From contig CALSCO010002004.1 in assembly GCA_943704415.1 (NCBI GenBank), positions 39,353-103,352 of the forward strand: a DNA stretch of 64,000 nucleotides, read 5' to 3'. Origin of the DNA: Parvularia atlantis. Lineage: Eukaryota > Opisthokonta > Rotosphaerida. The notes beneath the pieces were generated by a model. The model was not told the origin of the DNA. It did no database searches and worked only from the letters and a program-made list of their open reading frames with translations. Both the position numbers and the translations under genes were made by a program. Of the stretch, positions 32,377 to 44,831 are shown piece by piece. Numbering within the stretch: the stretch's first letter is position 1; each line of letters opens with the position of its first letter.

Positions 32377-35300
32377 ATGCTGGCATCGTGGTGGTCGGCG
32401 GGCGCGTGGGCCGACGCTTGGCGCCGTCTGCAGCACGAGCACTCGGGCGAGTTCTTCACGCAGGCGCAGCGCTTCGTGCACGAGTACCGCCACCATCTGT
32501 GGTGCGCGTGCGCGTGCGGATCGGTGGTGGGCGGGCAGCACTCAGGCGCAAACAGGTGCAGAGACGAGCCAGCGACGCTCGCGTTCGTGCGCACGCGCGC
32601 CATCGCCATGCTCGAGTTCGAGGGGAAGGGCGTGGGGCTCGTCGAGGTGTTCGCGGCCGACAGCGCGGCGGCACTGGCGACGTGCGAGCGATGCGTGCGC
32701 GAGTACCACCGCGCACAGGGCGCGCTGCGCACGGCCCTGCTCACGACCCTCCCGCCCGAGCCTGTCGCCGCGCTCATGCTCAAGGTGCACAAGGCCGATG
32801 CGCGCCGGCTGCACGCCATCCTGCGTGCCACCAGCGCCGAAGCATCGCAGCCGGCATCCCAGCCCGACGGCACACCCAGCGGCACCGGCGTCGTCACGGC
32901 CGCGCTCCCCGACACGGCCGCCGCCAACGCCCTGTACGAGACGCTGTTCGTGCCCGAGCTCTTTGTCGAGCCGCGGCTGCTGCGCGCCGTCGAGCGGCAC
33001 CTGGCGGCGCTGCAGCGCGAGGACAACGGCGGGGCGGGCCTCAAGGAGCTGATCGGGCGCACGCGCGAGCCGCTGAGCGGCTTCTTCCTGCTGCTGCTGC
33101 ACAAGGACGCGGACCTGCGCTGGGCCGCCATCCGCGCCGTCACCGCGCCGCACCTGCAGGTCAAGCGCGCGTGGTATCCCACGCTCGACCTGGCCCTGCG
33201 CAACACGATCCTGCTGGGCTTCAAACGGGACCGGGCCGCGGCGACCGTGCGCAGCTACGGCGACAGCTGCAGCCTCGACAAGCAGGTCAGCTGGCACGCG
33301 CTCACGTCGCTCCTCAGCGCACTCGAGCCGAGCTGCATCCAGCGCGACCTGCCGAGCGACCTTGTGGGCGAGCTGCTGGGCGAGCTCGCGACCAAGTGGC
33401 GCAGTACCGCCGCCATCACCGCCGTCGTGCCCGGCCCGCAACTCATCATGCTCCAGCTCTCGTGGCAGTCATCCGGCGCGCTCTTCAGCGGCCTCACCGC
33501 CGAGCGCCTGCGCAGCCTCGGCAACGCGCTCGACCTCTTGGAGGCCGTCGCTGCGCTGCTCGACCCCAAGTCGTTTGCAAAGTACCTGCACCACCAGGAG
33601 GTCCGGTGCTTTGCGCTGCGCTGGCTCACCTCGCTCATCTCGTCCGCGGTCCTGCCGCTGGAGACGTCTGTCGCCGCGGCGGCCGCAGCCTCCGGCAAGT
33701 TGCTGCGCGTGGCTGTGCCGCTCGAGCCGCCCGTGCTGGTGATGCTGCAGGACTGCGCCAACGAGAGCCTGGACGATCCCGTGTCGGCGTCGACATGGAC
33801 GAGCGCCGTGTGCGCCGGCGTGCTCCTGCCGGCGATGCACACCCGCGGGCACAACAGCGCGCTCAAGGAGTGGTCGCAGCTGCTCGCGCGCGGCCTCGAG
33901 AGCGAGTCGAGCCTGCTCGTCAAGGTGTTCAACAGCGCCTACAGCCAGACGGCTCGGCCGGGCGTGCTCAACGACGCGGCCACGGTGGGTGACTCGGTCG
34001 AGCTGCTCGAGTCGGACTGGGCCATCTTCTTCGCCTGGGTCGACCGCGAGCACTGGACCAACCTGCTGCACAACGGCGCCACGCGCAGCATCTGGCCGCT
34101 CGAGCTGCACTGCGCGCTGCTCGTCAGCGTCGGGCGGCTGCTCACGCTGCGCACGCTTCACCGCGGAGACGACGCCGAGTGCGCCGCGCCGCGCTACTTT
34201 CGCGACACCTCGCGCGAGTACGGCGCGTGGCAGGACCAGCTGCGGCCGCTGACGCTGCGGTGCGGGCGTGCGGGCGCGCGTTTGTTTAAGCTGCGTCTCA
34301 TCCCTGCACGCATGCACGCGCAGCTACTTTGACGGCCTGCGCGAGCGCAACCTCCTGCGCACACTCGTCGGCCGGCAAGGCGCCGAGCTCGCGAGCCCAC
34401 TGTTGTTTCTCGCCGTGCATTTTGGCCTGCCGCAGCACGGCGAGCGCAACGCGTACGCGCTGCTGCTCCATGTGCGTCGCCCCTGCCGCCGCCGCCGCAC
34501 GCTCACGCAACACGCACTCACGCGCGCGCGCGCGCGCGAGCGCACGCAGGAGACCTACCGCTCCAGCTCGCTGGGCGACTTGGTGCGCGAGGTGCTCGCG
34601 CTCAGCGGTGCGCAGCCCGACACGCACCGCAAGGTCGTCGGCAACCTGCGCGCCCATGCGACGAGCCTGCTGCAGATGCTGCGGCGCCTGGCCGAGTGGG
34701 ACGCGCCGCTGACATTGCAGCGCACCGTGGACTACGCCTGCGCGTTTTTTCTGCTCGTGCATGAGGTGGCGTCGCTCGCGCCCTTGACAAACCGCAGCGG
34801 CCTCGTCGGCGTGATGTGGGACCTCGTCAGCGGCGTGGCGCTCGCGCTGGGGCATTTGAGGACGTCGCTGCCCGACGACAAGCAGGACGATTTGCGAAAG
34901 CTCGTGCGCGCGATCACCGCGCCCGCGTGGCTGCTCGGGCAGCACGTCGCCAAGCTCAGGAGCGATCTTGAGGCGTACGTGCGCGAGCGCACACCGTGCG
35001 CCCCGCCGCGCGTCACAGACATCGACAAGTGGCTGCTGGCGCTTGTGGCGCTGCTGGAGTTTGGCGCGGACTTTGCGACGTCAACGAGCGTGCAGCACGC
35101 GGCGACGCTGCTAGCGATGGCGCACGAGACCGGCGCGGTGGACAATGCGCTGGCCGGCCCGATCGCTGCGAAGCTGCACCGTCTGGCCGCGAAGCACTCG
35201 GACATTGCCCAGGCCGTGAGCGTACTGCTGCGCGGCATTGCCGTCCCGCCATCGACCATCAGCAAGCACGCGGCCGAGCAGCATGACGACGCCGAACTGT

Positions 35301-38300
35301 CACGGTCGATCAAGCGCCCTGCCGCCGCCGCCGTCGCAGACGACGAGAACAACTTGGACGATGCTGCGCCGCCACGGCCGCCGAAGCGCTCAGCCACACT
35401 ACCTGAGCAGGACGACGATGAGCATCCCGACAACTACGAGGGCGACGAGGACAACGATGACGCCCAGATGCTCGCCGTGGCCCTTGCGCAGAGCGAGGAG
35501 GAGGCGCGCGCGCGGACGATCGAGCAGGCCGAGGAAGACGATCGCCTGTTTGCGCTCGCGCTCTCACGCAGTGACAGCTTCGACGGCGGCGCACCCCGCG
35601 AGACGCGTGCGCCGGCGCTCAAGCGGCCGTCCGCCACACGCTCGTCGATCGCCGAGAGCGCAGCCGTAGCACGGCTGGCCGTCCGCGAGCCGCCCGTGAG
35701 CTCGGTCGCGCCGGGGACGAGGTGTGCGCTGCGCCGCTCGTTGTCGCCCTCCACCAACGCAGTGCGCACAGGCACGTCGTCAAGCTGCGCGGGCCGACCG
35801 TGCCGCAGCCGCTGGCTGTCGGCGGGGGCGCGCTGGCTCTCGCACAGCTGACGGAGGACGCGCACAAGCTGCTCAGGCCCAAGGCCATCCCTGCTGTGCC
35901 GGTGCGGTATTGTGTGTCGCGTCGGTGGCGGTGGCTAAATGCATCGTTGGTGCACAGCTGGACAGCACCGAGCCCGCTGACGTGCCGCCGATCACGATCC
36001 TGACACCGGCGCTGCCTGCCGCGACCCGCCCGGCCGCGCCGATGGCCCGCCGGCCCGTGACGATCAACGTGCCGGGCGCGCCGGCCGAGGACCCGACCAA
36101 GATCATCGAGCGCGAACTGGAGCGGTTCTACAAGGCGCGTGCGCACATGCCCGCGTGCACTCGTTCGCGAGCCGTGACCGGCCGGCGCCGCAGACCGTGC
36201 TCAGCTGGGACGCGGCCGGCATCCTGGACGGCAGCGACGGCGCGCGCACATCCGAGCCTGACCGCTCGGTACGCATACCCGCGCTCGCTGGAGCGTCGTG
36301 GACTGACGCCGTGTGGTGGCCAGCTGCCGGAGACGTTCCCGTCGTCGTCGGCGTACCAAGCCGCGTACGAGCCGCTATTCTGGCTCGAGTGCAAGGCGTC
36401 GATGGCGTCGCAGGAGGGTTCGGAGCAGGGCCTGGTGCGCGCTCAGCACGGGCGGCACGGCGTCTCACATAGGCGGACGTGCAGGGCCGGCCGCTCGTGC
36501 GCGACTTTGACGTCGTGGTGGAGAACAAGACGCTGGAGGGTGCTCTCGACCGCTGGCAGCTGCGCGTGCGGTCGCAGTCGGTGCGCGACGCTGCGGACCA
36601 GCTCGCGGTCGACGACTTGCTACGACTCAGAGTGGTGCGTGTGCGCACACACTGTGCCTGCGCCAGACTTGATGCGGCGCGCAGGTGTCCGAGACGGCGC
36701 AGCGGCAGGGCGACGACGGCAAGATCGGGCAGTGCCTGCTCGTGGTCGACGCGATCCAGTCGAACAGTGGCAGCATGCATCTGCGCTGCCGGTCACGGTG
36801 CGCGGCGCCAGCTCATGCCCTGGGCTGCGAGGCTCACTGCTGGCCACTACAGGGCGCGCAACGAGTCGTGGATGCGCCTGCTCGCGGCCACAGCGACGTA
36901 CGCGGTCAAGATCGAGCGCATCAACAGCCTGACGACGCCGATGCGCGAGTTTCGCGCGCTCAAGGTGCGGCCCTGCGCTGCATAGCTTGCGCGCGGCTGA
37001 TCGCATATCGCGGCCAGATGCTCAGCTACGTGCCGCTCAACCCGCAAGTGCTCGCGCCCAAGGACGACGCCGCGCCGCCGTCGCCTGTCAAGCCGTTGGT
37101 CTCGCTCGCGCACCTCAGCCACGCGTATAACGCTAGCCAGATCCGCGCGATTGAGGCGTGCGTTCGAAACGGCGGCTTCACGCTCGTGCAGGCACGTGCG
37201 CTCTTCGCCCGCGCCTCGTGCGTTGACGCGGCATGTGCAGGGGCCGCCCGGCACTGGCAAGACGTCGACGCTGCTGGGCACGGTCGGCGCGCTGCTCACC
37301 AAGACAACCGAGGGGGCAAGCGCCGTGCCCGGCACTGTCCCGCGCCTGCTTATTTGCGCGCCGTCCAACACCGCCGTCGACGAGATTGCACGGCGGCTGC
37401 TCAAGTGCGGCGCACGCCCCTTGGCGTTTTTTCACACGCTGACGCGGCGACATCGGCGCGCAGGGAGCCGCTGTACGACGTGCACGGGGCGCGGTTCACG
37501 CCGTCGGTTGTGCGCCTGGGCTCGTCGCTGAGCACGATCCATCCCGAGGTGCGCCAGGTCTGGATCGACAACCTCGTCGACGCGCAATTCCACGGGCACG
37601 GTGCGTTGGCTGCGCGCAGCTTTGTAGCCACGCTTACTGCGCACACGTACCCCGCAGCGCGCTTCAGCAAGATCAACGAGGACTTGAGCCAGCGCGAGCA
37701 CCAGCGGCAGCGCGTGCGCAACGACCTGGACGCGATTGGCCGGCGGCGCAACGACCTCAAGGTCGAGCAGCGTATGCACCGCGCGGGTGCGTGCTGCCGC
37801 TGCGCATGCGACGTGGTCGGGCTGATGCGCCGTGCCGGTCGTAAGCTGGACAGACGGCGCAGGAGCGCGCCATCGCCGAGCGGCTCGACGACCTAGACCG
37901 CCAGGAACAGCTGCTGCTCGCGCGCCAGCGCGAGCTCAGCCAGGCCAACCAGGACCAGTCGCGCGAAATGTCCAAGGCCAAGCTCAGCCTGCGCCGCGAC
38001 ATAATCGACCGCGCTCAGATCGTGTGCTGCACGCTTAGCGGCTCGGGCCTCGACGTCGTCTCGGAGTGCGTCTTCCCCGTGGTCATCATCGATGAGGCCG
38101 CGCAGGCCGTCGAGCTGGTGAGCGGGGACATGTCGCGGTCCCACATAACGAGCTGATTCTGCACCCATTCGCCAGTCGACGCTCATCCCGCTGCGTCTCG
38201 GCTGCCAGCGCTGCATCCTGCTCGGCGACCCGCAGCAGCTGCCGCCGACGGTGTTTTCGAGTGCGGCAAAGGTGCACATGAGCCGGTGCATGCCGCGCGG

Positions 38301-39539
38301 GCGCTGACAGCCACTGTGCCAGTCCGGCGGGTACGAGCGCTCGCTGTTTGAGCGGCTACAGCGGCGCTCACCGCGGCGCGTGCTCTTCCTCGACACGCAG
38401 TACCGCATGCACCCGTCGATCTCGGTGCGCAGGTTTTTGCGGCCGCACGCTGCGCGCTGACCGTGCGACGCGCAGATGTTCCCGTCGACGCACTTTTACA
38501 ACGGCAAGCTCGTGGACGCCCCCGGCATGCGCGAGCGCCGCACCGAGGTGTTCCACCCCAACCGCAACTTCCCGCCGTTTGCCTTCTGGAGCGTGCGCGG
38601 GCGCGAGAGCTCGCGGGCCGACGGGCGCTCGCTGAGCAATTCGGTCGAGTCGCAGTACGTGGTCGAGGTGATTAATCACCTGTGCACGTCGTTCCCGTCG
38701 GTGCAGGTGCGGCCGCTGGGCGGCACATGCTGTTGCTGTTGTCTGACGCGCCCCGCAGTTTTTCAACCGCATCGGCGTCATTACGCCGTACAAGCGCCAG
38801 ACGAGCGTCATCAAGAGCGACCTCGCGCGGCAGTTTGGTGCGCTGCTGGTGGGGTCTTGTGAGTGTGCTGACGCGTGCTGTGCCGGCACCAGGCCGCGCC
38901 GTGCTTGACGCCGTGGAGGTGCACACGGTCGACGGCTTTCAGGGGCGCGAGAAGGACATCATCATCATGTCGTGTGTGCGCGCCCCTGTCGGTGCGCCGC
39001 CTGCGATCACTGTCGGGCATATTCTTGATGTGCGGCACAGACAACTCAAGTGCGCTGACGTCGTACGGCATCGGCTTCCTGTCCGACACGCGGCGCCTGA
39101 ACGTGGCCCTCACGCGCGCACGCCAGTCGCTGTGGATCATTGGTGCGCTCTCTCGCGCGAGAGACGGCATCGTCGTCACGGTGGCTAACGTGGCCGTGCA
39201 CTGCAGGACACGCCGAGTCGCTCGAGAGCGCCAACGCGCACTGGCGCGAGCTGATCCAGCACGCGCGACGCAGCGGCAGCTGTGCGTCTCGCTTGTGGGC
39301 GCACGCGCGGGCTGACGGCGGGCTGGCGCAGTCGAGAAGCGCGACGCGGGGCAGATCACCGCCAGCCGCCCGCCGCCCAATCTCTTTGGCACGCATGACA
39401 GCCTCGCGCCCGGCACAGGCCGGTCAGGGGCACGGAGTGGCGACGGCGACGCGTCCTCGTGCGTGCCGAACACCGTGCTGCTTTGCGCGCTCGCTGACCA
39501 CCACACAGGAGTGACGGCCGGCGCGGCTACCGGCGCTGA
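32377..39539 (+). CDS. SEN1: Sen1/senataxin-type RNA-DNA helicase with ubiquitin-interacting motifs
   Basis: Exons run from MLASWWSAGAWADAWRRL through a long helical N-terminal domain comparable in size and position to SEN1_N. A region follows with two motifs of UIM type (MLAVALAQSEEEA and LFALALSRSDSF; hydrophobic-x-x-Ala-x-x-x-Ser). The pre-helicase segment ETFPSSSAYQAAYEPLFWLE and the SF1 helicase come next: GPPGTGKTSTLLGT (Walker A), APSNTAVDEIARRLL, FPVVIIDEAAQAVE (motif II), CILLGDPQQLPPTV (III), FLDTQYRMHPSIS (IV), IGVITPYKRQ, VHTVDGFQGREKDIIIMSC (V) and LNVALTRARQSLWIIG (VI). Sen1 unwinds R-loops and ends transcription in the nucleus. The intron just before Walker A (37192-37240) is GC-AG. 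The last exon is chosen by splice consensus, giving SDGRRGYRR-stop; without that intron the stop would be near 39583. Confidence 0.88.
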
Positions 39540-39600
39540 GCAGTTCACGCACTGTAGACATCTTTTTTATTTTCGCACATAGGCTAGACGACGCGGCCCA

Positions 39601-41925
39601 TCAGCGCGGCAGTAGCGTGTCGAGGTCGGCCACGGCGTACGCCCAGGCGGCCATGCTCGCCGTGCACAACGCGAGCTCGTTGGCGTTGACGGCCGTGATG
39701 GTGTCGGCGTTCGTGTGGTGGTAGAAGAAGTAACTGTCGAGCTTGTCGGCGCGGCCGCCCGTGGCCACTGTCAGGCCCGCGCACGGCACACCCTCCTGGC
39801 ACATCGGGTCAATGTCGACGCCGCCGCCGCCGCGCGTGACGGTGCCCGCGCCAATGCGCGCGAGGTACGTCTGGCCGATGTCGCTCATGATTGTGTAAGC
39901 CGCGTTCGAGCCCGAGAAGCCAATGCCGATCTGTGCACGCGCGCGTCAGCACGGCCTGCGAGTCGCTCGGCAGGGCGCACGGGACTGAATACGCCCGAGT
40001 CCGACTCAAACGCCCACGACACGCGCGGCAGCTCCTCCTCGCGGTTCTCCTTGTACACGCGCGCACCGTTGGCGCCGTTCTCCTGCACGTACGCAGCGTG
40101 TGTGTCAACGCCCGCAATCCACGAATGCAAGAGTGGCACCTCGTTCGTCCAGAACACGACGCGCACGGTGCGCTTCGGCCGGATGTCGTACTTGGCCATC
40201 AGGCGCAGCGCGTCCCACGCGACAAACGCGCCGCCGCCGTCGTCGAGCGCGCCCGTGCCCACGTCCCTGCGCGCCACGCATGAGCTGAACGGGCGAGCAG
40301 TTGCGCGGCCGCACCACGAGTCGATGTGCCCGCCCATCACGACCACCTCGTCCGGGTACGTCGTGCCCTTGACCTCGGCGATGATGTTGCGCGAGATCGA
40401 GTCAGGGTCGAAGTGCGCCTCCATGTACAGGAAGACCTTTGCGCACGGGGCGTCAGACTGACTCTTTCCGCAGTGCGGGTGGCGGCACCTCGACTTTGTC
40501 GCCGGCGGCGATCCAGCTCGCGATGAGGTCCGCGTCCTCGTGCGTCACGGCCGCGCCGGGGATGCCGGCCGTCTGCATGCTGCCCGTGTGTGGCGTGTAG
40601 AGCGAGAACGGCGCAATGGAGCGCTGCATACGCGTTCAGGCTCGATGCACACGCAGTAGCGCGACGCACAACGCACCACGAGGCTCGCCACCGCACCGTA
40701 CTTCTCGGCCTCGACCGCGCCGAGCCGGCGGAAGTTGCTGTTTGCGCCGTAGGACACGTAGGGCGCGTTGTGCAGGACGATCTTGCCGGGCACCTCGGCC
40801 GCGCGGTCGGCAAGCTCCTCAAAGCTCTCGACGACGATGATCTCGCCGCGCACGCCGTTCGGCCCGGTGCCTTTGCAGAGCGTGCGTGTGAGGCCGGCGC
40901 TGTGGCAAGCATGCAGACGGGCACACCGTTGGACAGGCCCAGGCCGAGGATTGACATGTTGGTCGTGCGCGGCGCGATGATGCGCGCGTACTCGTTCCCG
41001 CGGATCCACGTCGGGACTGCGACCGCGCGCGGGGCGTGAGCACGATCGGGCGCTCACGAGCGCAGGCGCGCTTGCGCACCGGTCACGGGCTCGGTGTAGA
41101 CGGCGTCGATCTTGTCCTCCTTGTCCATATGGTCGAGCACCCAGTCGATCGAGCGCTCGAGTGCGGACGAGCCGGACAGGCGGTGGCCGAACATGCGCGT
41201 CATCTCGGCGAGGCGGTCGTAAGCGAGGCTGCGTTCGCGTCACGGTTCGGCTCGTGCAGCGCGGCGACGGCGCACCTCTCGCTCAGCGCGAGGTCGATCA
41301 GCAGATCGACGTTGCTCTGGCGACCGTCGGTGGCCTCGCGGGCGCAGCCAAACATGCTCGGCCAGCGCACGGCGTACGTGGCGCCGTCGACGCGCTCGAA
41401 CTCGGGCAGGCCAATGCGCGCGCCGACGTCGCACGCGAAGCGCAGCCGCAGCGCCGCGCCGTGCGCGTCCTCAAACACGAGCGTCGGCGCGTCGGCGTCC
41501 TCGGCCACCTCCCAGCGCGCGGCCGCGGCGTCGTGCACGTCGCGCGCGGTCACCGGGCGGACGTGCAGCTCGCAGATCTGGTCCACGGCGGCCGGGCAGC
41601 CGACGAGCGCAAAGGCGAGGTCGCCGCAGATCCCTGCAACTCACGTCAGACGCGCGTGAAACACCGACGCGGCAGCGCGTCGCAGGGCGCACCGCGCAGC
41701 GCAAGCGCCGGCGCCGCAGTCGCGTTGCGCATCTTTTTTGGCAGTGCGGCTGATCAGCTGCACGTTGCCGCGCGCAGAGAGCGGAGCGCGCACCGGGTAC
41801 ACGCCGCGGCGCAGGCCCGTCAGGTCGAAGCGGCGCGCGCCCGCGTCCAGGCGGCACGGCGCGGCGGCCGCGACAGCCGCCGTGAGCACGACGACGGCGA
41901 CGACGGCGGCGACAGAGCGCATCAT
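39601..41925 (-). CDS. CPQ: MRH-domain/carboxypeptidase Q fusion, secreted or lysosomal
   Basis: ATG 41925 opens a signal peptide (MMRSVAAVVAVVVLTAAVAA). A mannose-6-phosphate-receptor-homology-like domain follows: APCRLDAGARRFDLTGLRRG, ICGDLAFALVGC, ICELHVRPV, ARWEVAEDAD, LRLRFACDVG and GATYAVRWPSMFGC. In the same exon the frame continues into VDLLIDLALSE, splices to SLAYDRLAEMTRMFGHRLSG, and enters an M28 peptidase: NMSILGLGLSNGVP, GKIVLHNAPYVSYG, VVVMGGHIDSW, GALDDGGGAFVAWDALRLM, RVVFWTNEENGANG, AFESDSGVF and LDSYFFYHHTNADTITAVNA. The His, Asp, Glu, Asp and His zinc ligands of carboxypeptidase Q are all retained. CPQ releases amino acids from peptides in lysosomes or secretions. The MRH-CPQ combination is not one I know. 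It ends DLDTLLPR-stop, 61 bp from the Sen1 stop. Confidence 0.85.
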
Positions 41926-42116
41926 GTGATCCACGGTACACACTGTCGTCAGTGTGTGAAAGCTACCAGTAACAATCAGTGAGTAAACATATGTATCCCA
42001 GTGTGGTGCCCAATACGTGGTCTTTGTATCGACATTTGTCACCACAGGTGTAAGTGAGAGGCCATGGCTCCATGCTCGGTAAGCGGTGCACCGAGCCGTT
42101 TTATAACAATTGTGGA
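41926..42116. other. Intergenic patch of lower GC with two small stem-loops
   Basis: This separates the LSMT stop from the CPQ start (both minus). It is visibly less GC-rich than the surroundings. ACACACTG/CAGTGTGT arms (41938-41945, 41950-41957; TCGT loop) lie 12 nt upstream of the CPQ ATG, and GCTCGGT/ACCGAGC arms (42074-42080, 42090-42096) lie near the LSMT stop. Promoter or 3'-end function is inferred. Confidence 0.4.
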
Positions 42117-44821
42117 TCAATTGGCACTGCCCATGCGTACAGTACCCAACTGAACGAGGCGGTGCCGGCCGTGCTCGTGGACGACGCTGCGGTCGAGGAC
42201 GAGCTCGGTGTCGGGCGCGAGGTTGGCGAGCGCGTAGATGCCGTCGGCGCGCCACTCGAACGGTGCGTACGGGTGGTGCCGCGGCGCGGGTGCGAGCGGC
42301 AGCAGGCGCTCAAAGTCGTCGTCGGCGAGCAGCAGGACGATCGAGACGGCCTGCGAAGCCATCAGTGCGGCACAGAGGTGCGCGTGTGCAGGTGCCGCAC
42401 GTGCAGCGCCAGGTCCCAGTCGTTGATCACTTCCGGGAACTGGTGGCGGTCGCCGTGTACACCGCGGACGAGACGCGGCAGAAAGCGGTCAAAGAGCGAG
42501 CGCAGCACGTCGAGGCGCTCGCTGAGCGGCGCGGGTCAGGCGTGCGGCCGCACAAACGGGATCCGCACCCTATACTGTCTGCAGGGCTCTCGCTCGGCAG
42601 CGCCTCAAAGAGCTCATGCCAAGGGCTGTTGCTGTCTTTAGCGAGCTCACGTATCACAAGCACCTGCGAGCGCGGCGGGTGAGGCGCGCAGCTGGACACA
42701 CAGCGCACGCGCGCGCACCGACAGCACAAAGATGTCGTAGCAGTCCCGTTCGGGGTCCTCCACGTGCGCGCACACGACGGCGAGGGCGCGCTGCAGCATC
42801 GGGTGCGACGTCGAGAGCACGTCGCCCGGGTCGATCGCCAGCACGCGCTCGCCCCGCGCGACCGCTCGCGTCGTGTGCCACCCGTAGCGCCCTGGGCGGA
42901 CCACGAGCGGCGCTGTGGCGTCGGGTGTGAAGACGCGGTCGACGATGGGCACGTGCCACCCGATCGGCGTCGCGGTGAACGCGGCGAGCACGACCTTGCC
43001 CTGCGGCCACCGCCCCGTCAGTCGCGGCTGCAGCGCAAACAGAACGCACAAGGAAAGCCTCGGCCGCGGAGAGCGCGCCACGCAGCACACGCTCCTGACC
43101 GCGCCGCAACGTCCGCACGGTCTCGAGGCGGCACGGCTTGATGTCTGGTCTCGCCGCTGCATCGCCACGGTCAGGCAGTCGCGGGACGCAGCAGCAGCGG
43201 GCGCACCAGCGTTGTCAAAGTCGGCCTGCGTGTCCACCAGCCGCTGCAGCCGGCGGCGAACGAGCCTGGGGCAGCCGATTGCGGCGTCAAGCGCAGGCAG
43301 AGGCAACGGCGGTGGCCACGCACGCGATGCAGGCATCGGCGACCGCGAGCTCGTTCGCGTGGCTGACGAACGGCATCCACTCGCGCACGGCCGACGCGCC
43401 CGTCCGCTCCGACAGCAGCATTGACGGCGCGGGCCCGGGCTCAAACTGCTCGGCTGCGACCAGCCCGCGCTCACGCAGTACCGCGCGATCGTCCTCGGTC
43501 TCGGCCAGGCACACGCGCAGCACCGAAAGCAGGCGCGGCGAGAGCTCGGTCTGCGTGCCGCAAGGTGAGCACGGGCGGGACAATGTGCGCGCGGCGCGGA
43601 CTGCAAAGAGAAAGTGGTCGCGGTGGTCGTCGCCCGTCGCGCGGTCGTGCGCCTGCAGCAGCGCCGCTTGGTCCGGGTGCAGCGCGACGTCCATGCCGAG
43701 GCGCACGGCCACCGAGTCGGCCGGGTTGTCGTCGACGCAAAAGCCGTAGCCGTGCAGTAGCTCTGTCCGCGCCCGTGCAAGCGCATCAGGCGTTGTGCGA
43801 GCACAGCTGCGCGCACCCTCGTTGCCCTTGGGGCCGTAGTTGTTGAGCAGCTGGCACGCGCCGTGCTCGTCAGTGCTCCAGGCAGCGCAATGCAGCGCAG
43901 CGCACCTCCTGGCCGGCGGCCACGGCGGCCTCGGCGCGAAAGGCGACGGCGTCGTCGTGCAGCATCCACGTGATCGGCGTGCCGTAGCCGTGGTTGAGCA
44001 TGTCGAGGTACTGCGCGCGGCCGTCACGGGACGGTGCACCACGCAGGGTAGCACGCACGGGCAGCAGGCAGCCGCACTCGCCGGGCGCCGGGTTTGTTGT
44101 GCCGACGTCGGCTGCGCGACGATCAGGCTGCGGCGTGCATCAGCGCGACGCGCCGCACCGCGGAAGCCGCGCGAGACGTAGACCGAGCGCGCCCACAGCA
44201 GGTCGTCGAACGCGAAGCGGTCGCGCGGCGCAAAGAGGGCGGCCGTGTCGGCCTGGTTCCACACGGCCGGGAAGACGGCATCGTACATGCCGCGCAGCCG
44301 CTGCATCTCCTGCCGCCGCGCGGCCTCCAGGTTTGTGCCGACGAGCAGCCGCGCCTCGTCCTCGCTGAACCACGTCGGGTCGTCGAACGTGCTGCGCGCG
44401 CCGTCGTTTGATTGAGAGCCGCACAACGACGCGACGACCGGGCGCACGTCGGCAGACACTCGATGTACGGCGCAAACGCGCTCGCCACGCCCGCCGCGCC
44501 CGCCGCACGTTCGGCCATCAGAAACAGCCACAGCGCGAGCTGCGCCGGGGCGTCGGGCCAGACGGCGGCGAGAGCGCGGCCGACGGGTGACGCGCGGGCG
44601 AGGGCCCCAGTGACGACGCGCGATCGCGGCAGCCGCGCGAAGACCGTGCCCGGCGCAAGATCGGCCGTCGCCCGCACGACGCGCCGCGGCCCCGGCATCT
44701 CGAGAGCGATGCGCATGCGCGGTGCGGGGTCGGCGGCCCACGCGACCAGCGCGTCGATCTCGGTGCGGCGGCGGCCAGCCTGTCTCAGATCCGTTTCGTC
44801 GCCGTCTCGCCCGTGTCTCAT
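42117..44821 (-). CDS. LSMT/SETD3-type SET methyltransferase with a second SET-like half
   Basis: The first half is a Rubisco-LSMT-type SET protein: TEIDALVAWAADPAPR, TADLAPGTVFARLPRS, FAPYIECLP, FDDLLWARSVYVSRGF, YLDMLNHGYGTPITWM (the NH motif), AAVAAGQE, NNYGPKGNE, ELLHGYGFC, and the C-terminal substrate-binding region ending LETVRTLRRGQERVLRG and SAAEAFL. Such enzymes methylate lysine or histidine of folded proteins (SETD3: actin His). The frame then splices without a stop into GKVVLAAFTATPIG and a second copy of the early SET pattern: YGWHTTRAVARGERVLAIDP, VLVIRELAKDSNSPWHELFE, RLDVLRSLFDRFLPRL, VINDWDLALH and IYALANLAPDTELVLD. This half lacks the NH and YG motifs and ends GTVRMGSAN-stop. 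It may be a tandem SET protein or two genes; no ATG was seen at the junction, which favours one. GTGCGY introns throughout. Confidence 0.7.
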
Positions 44822-44831
44822 CTGGACGAAT

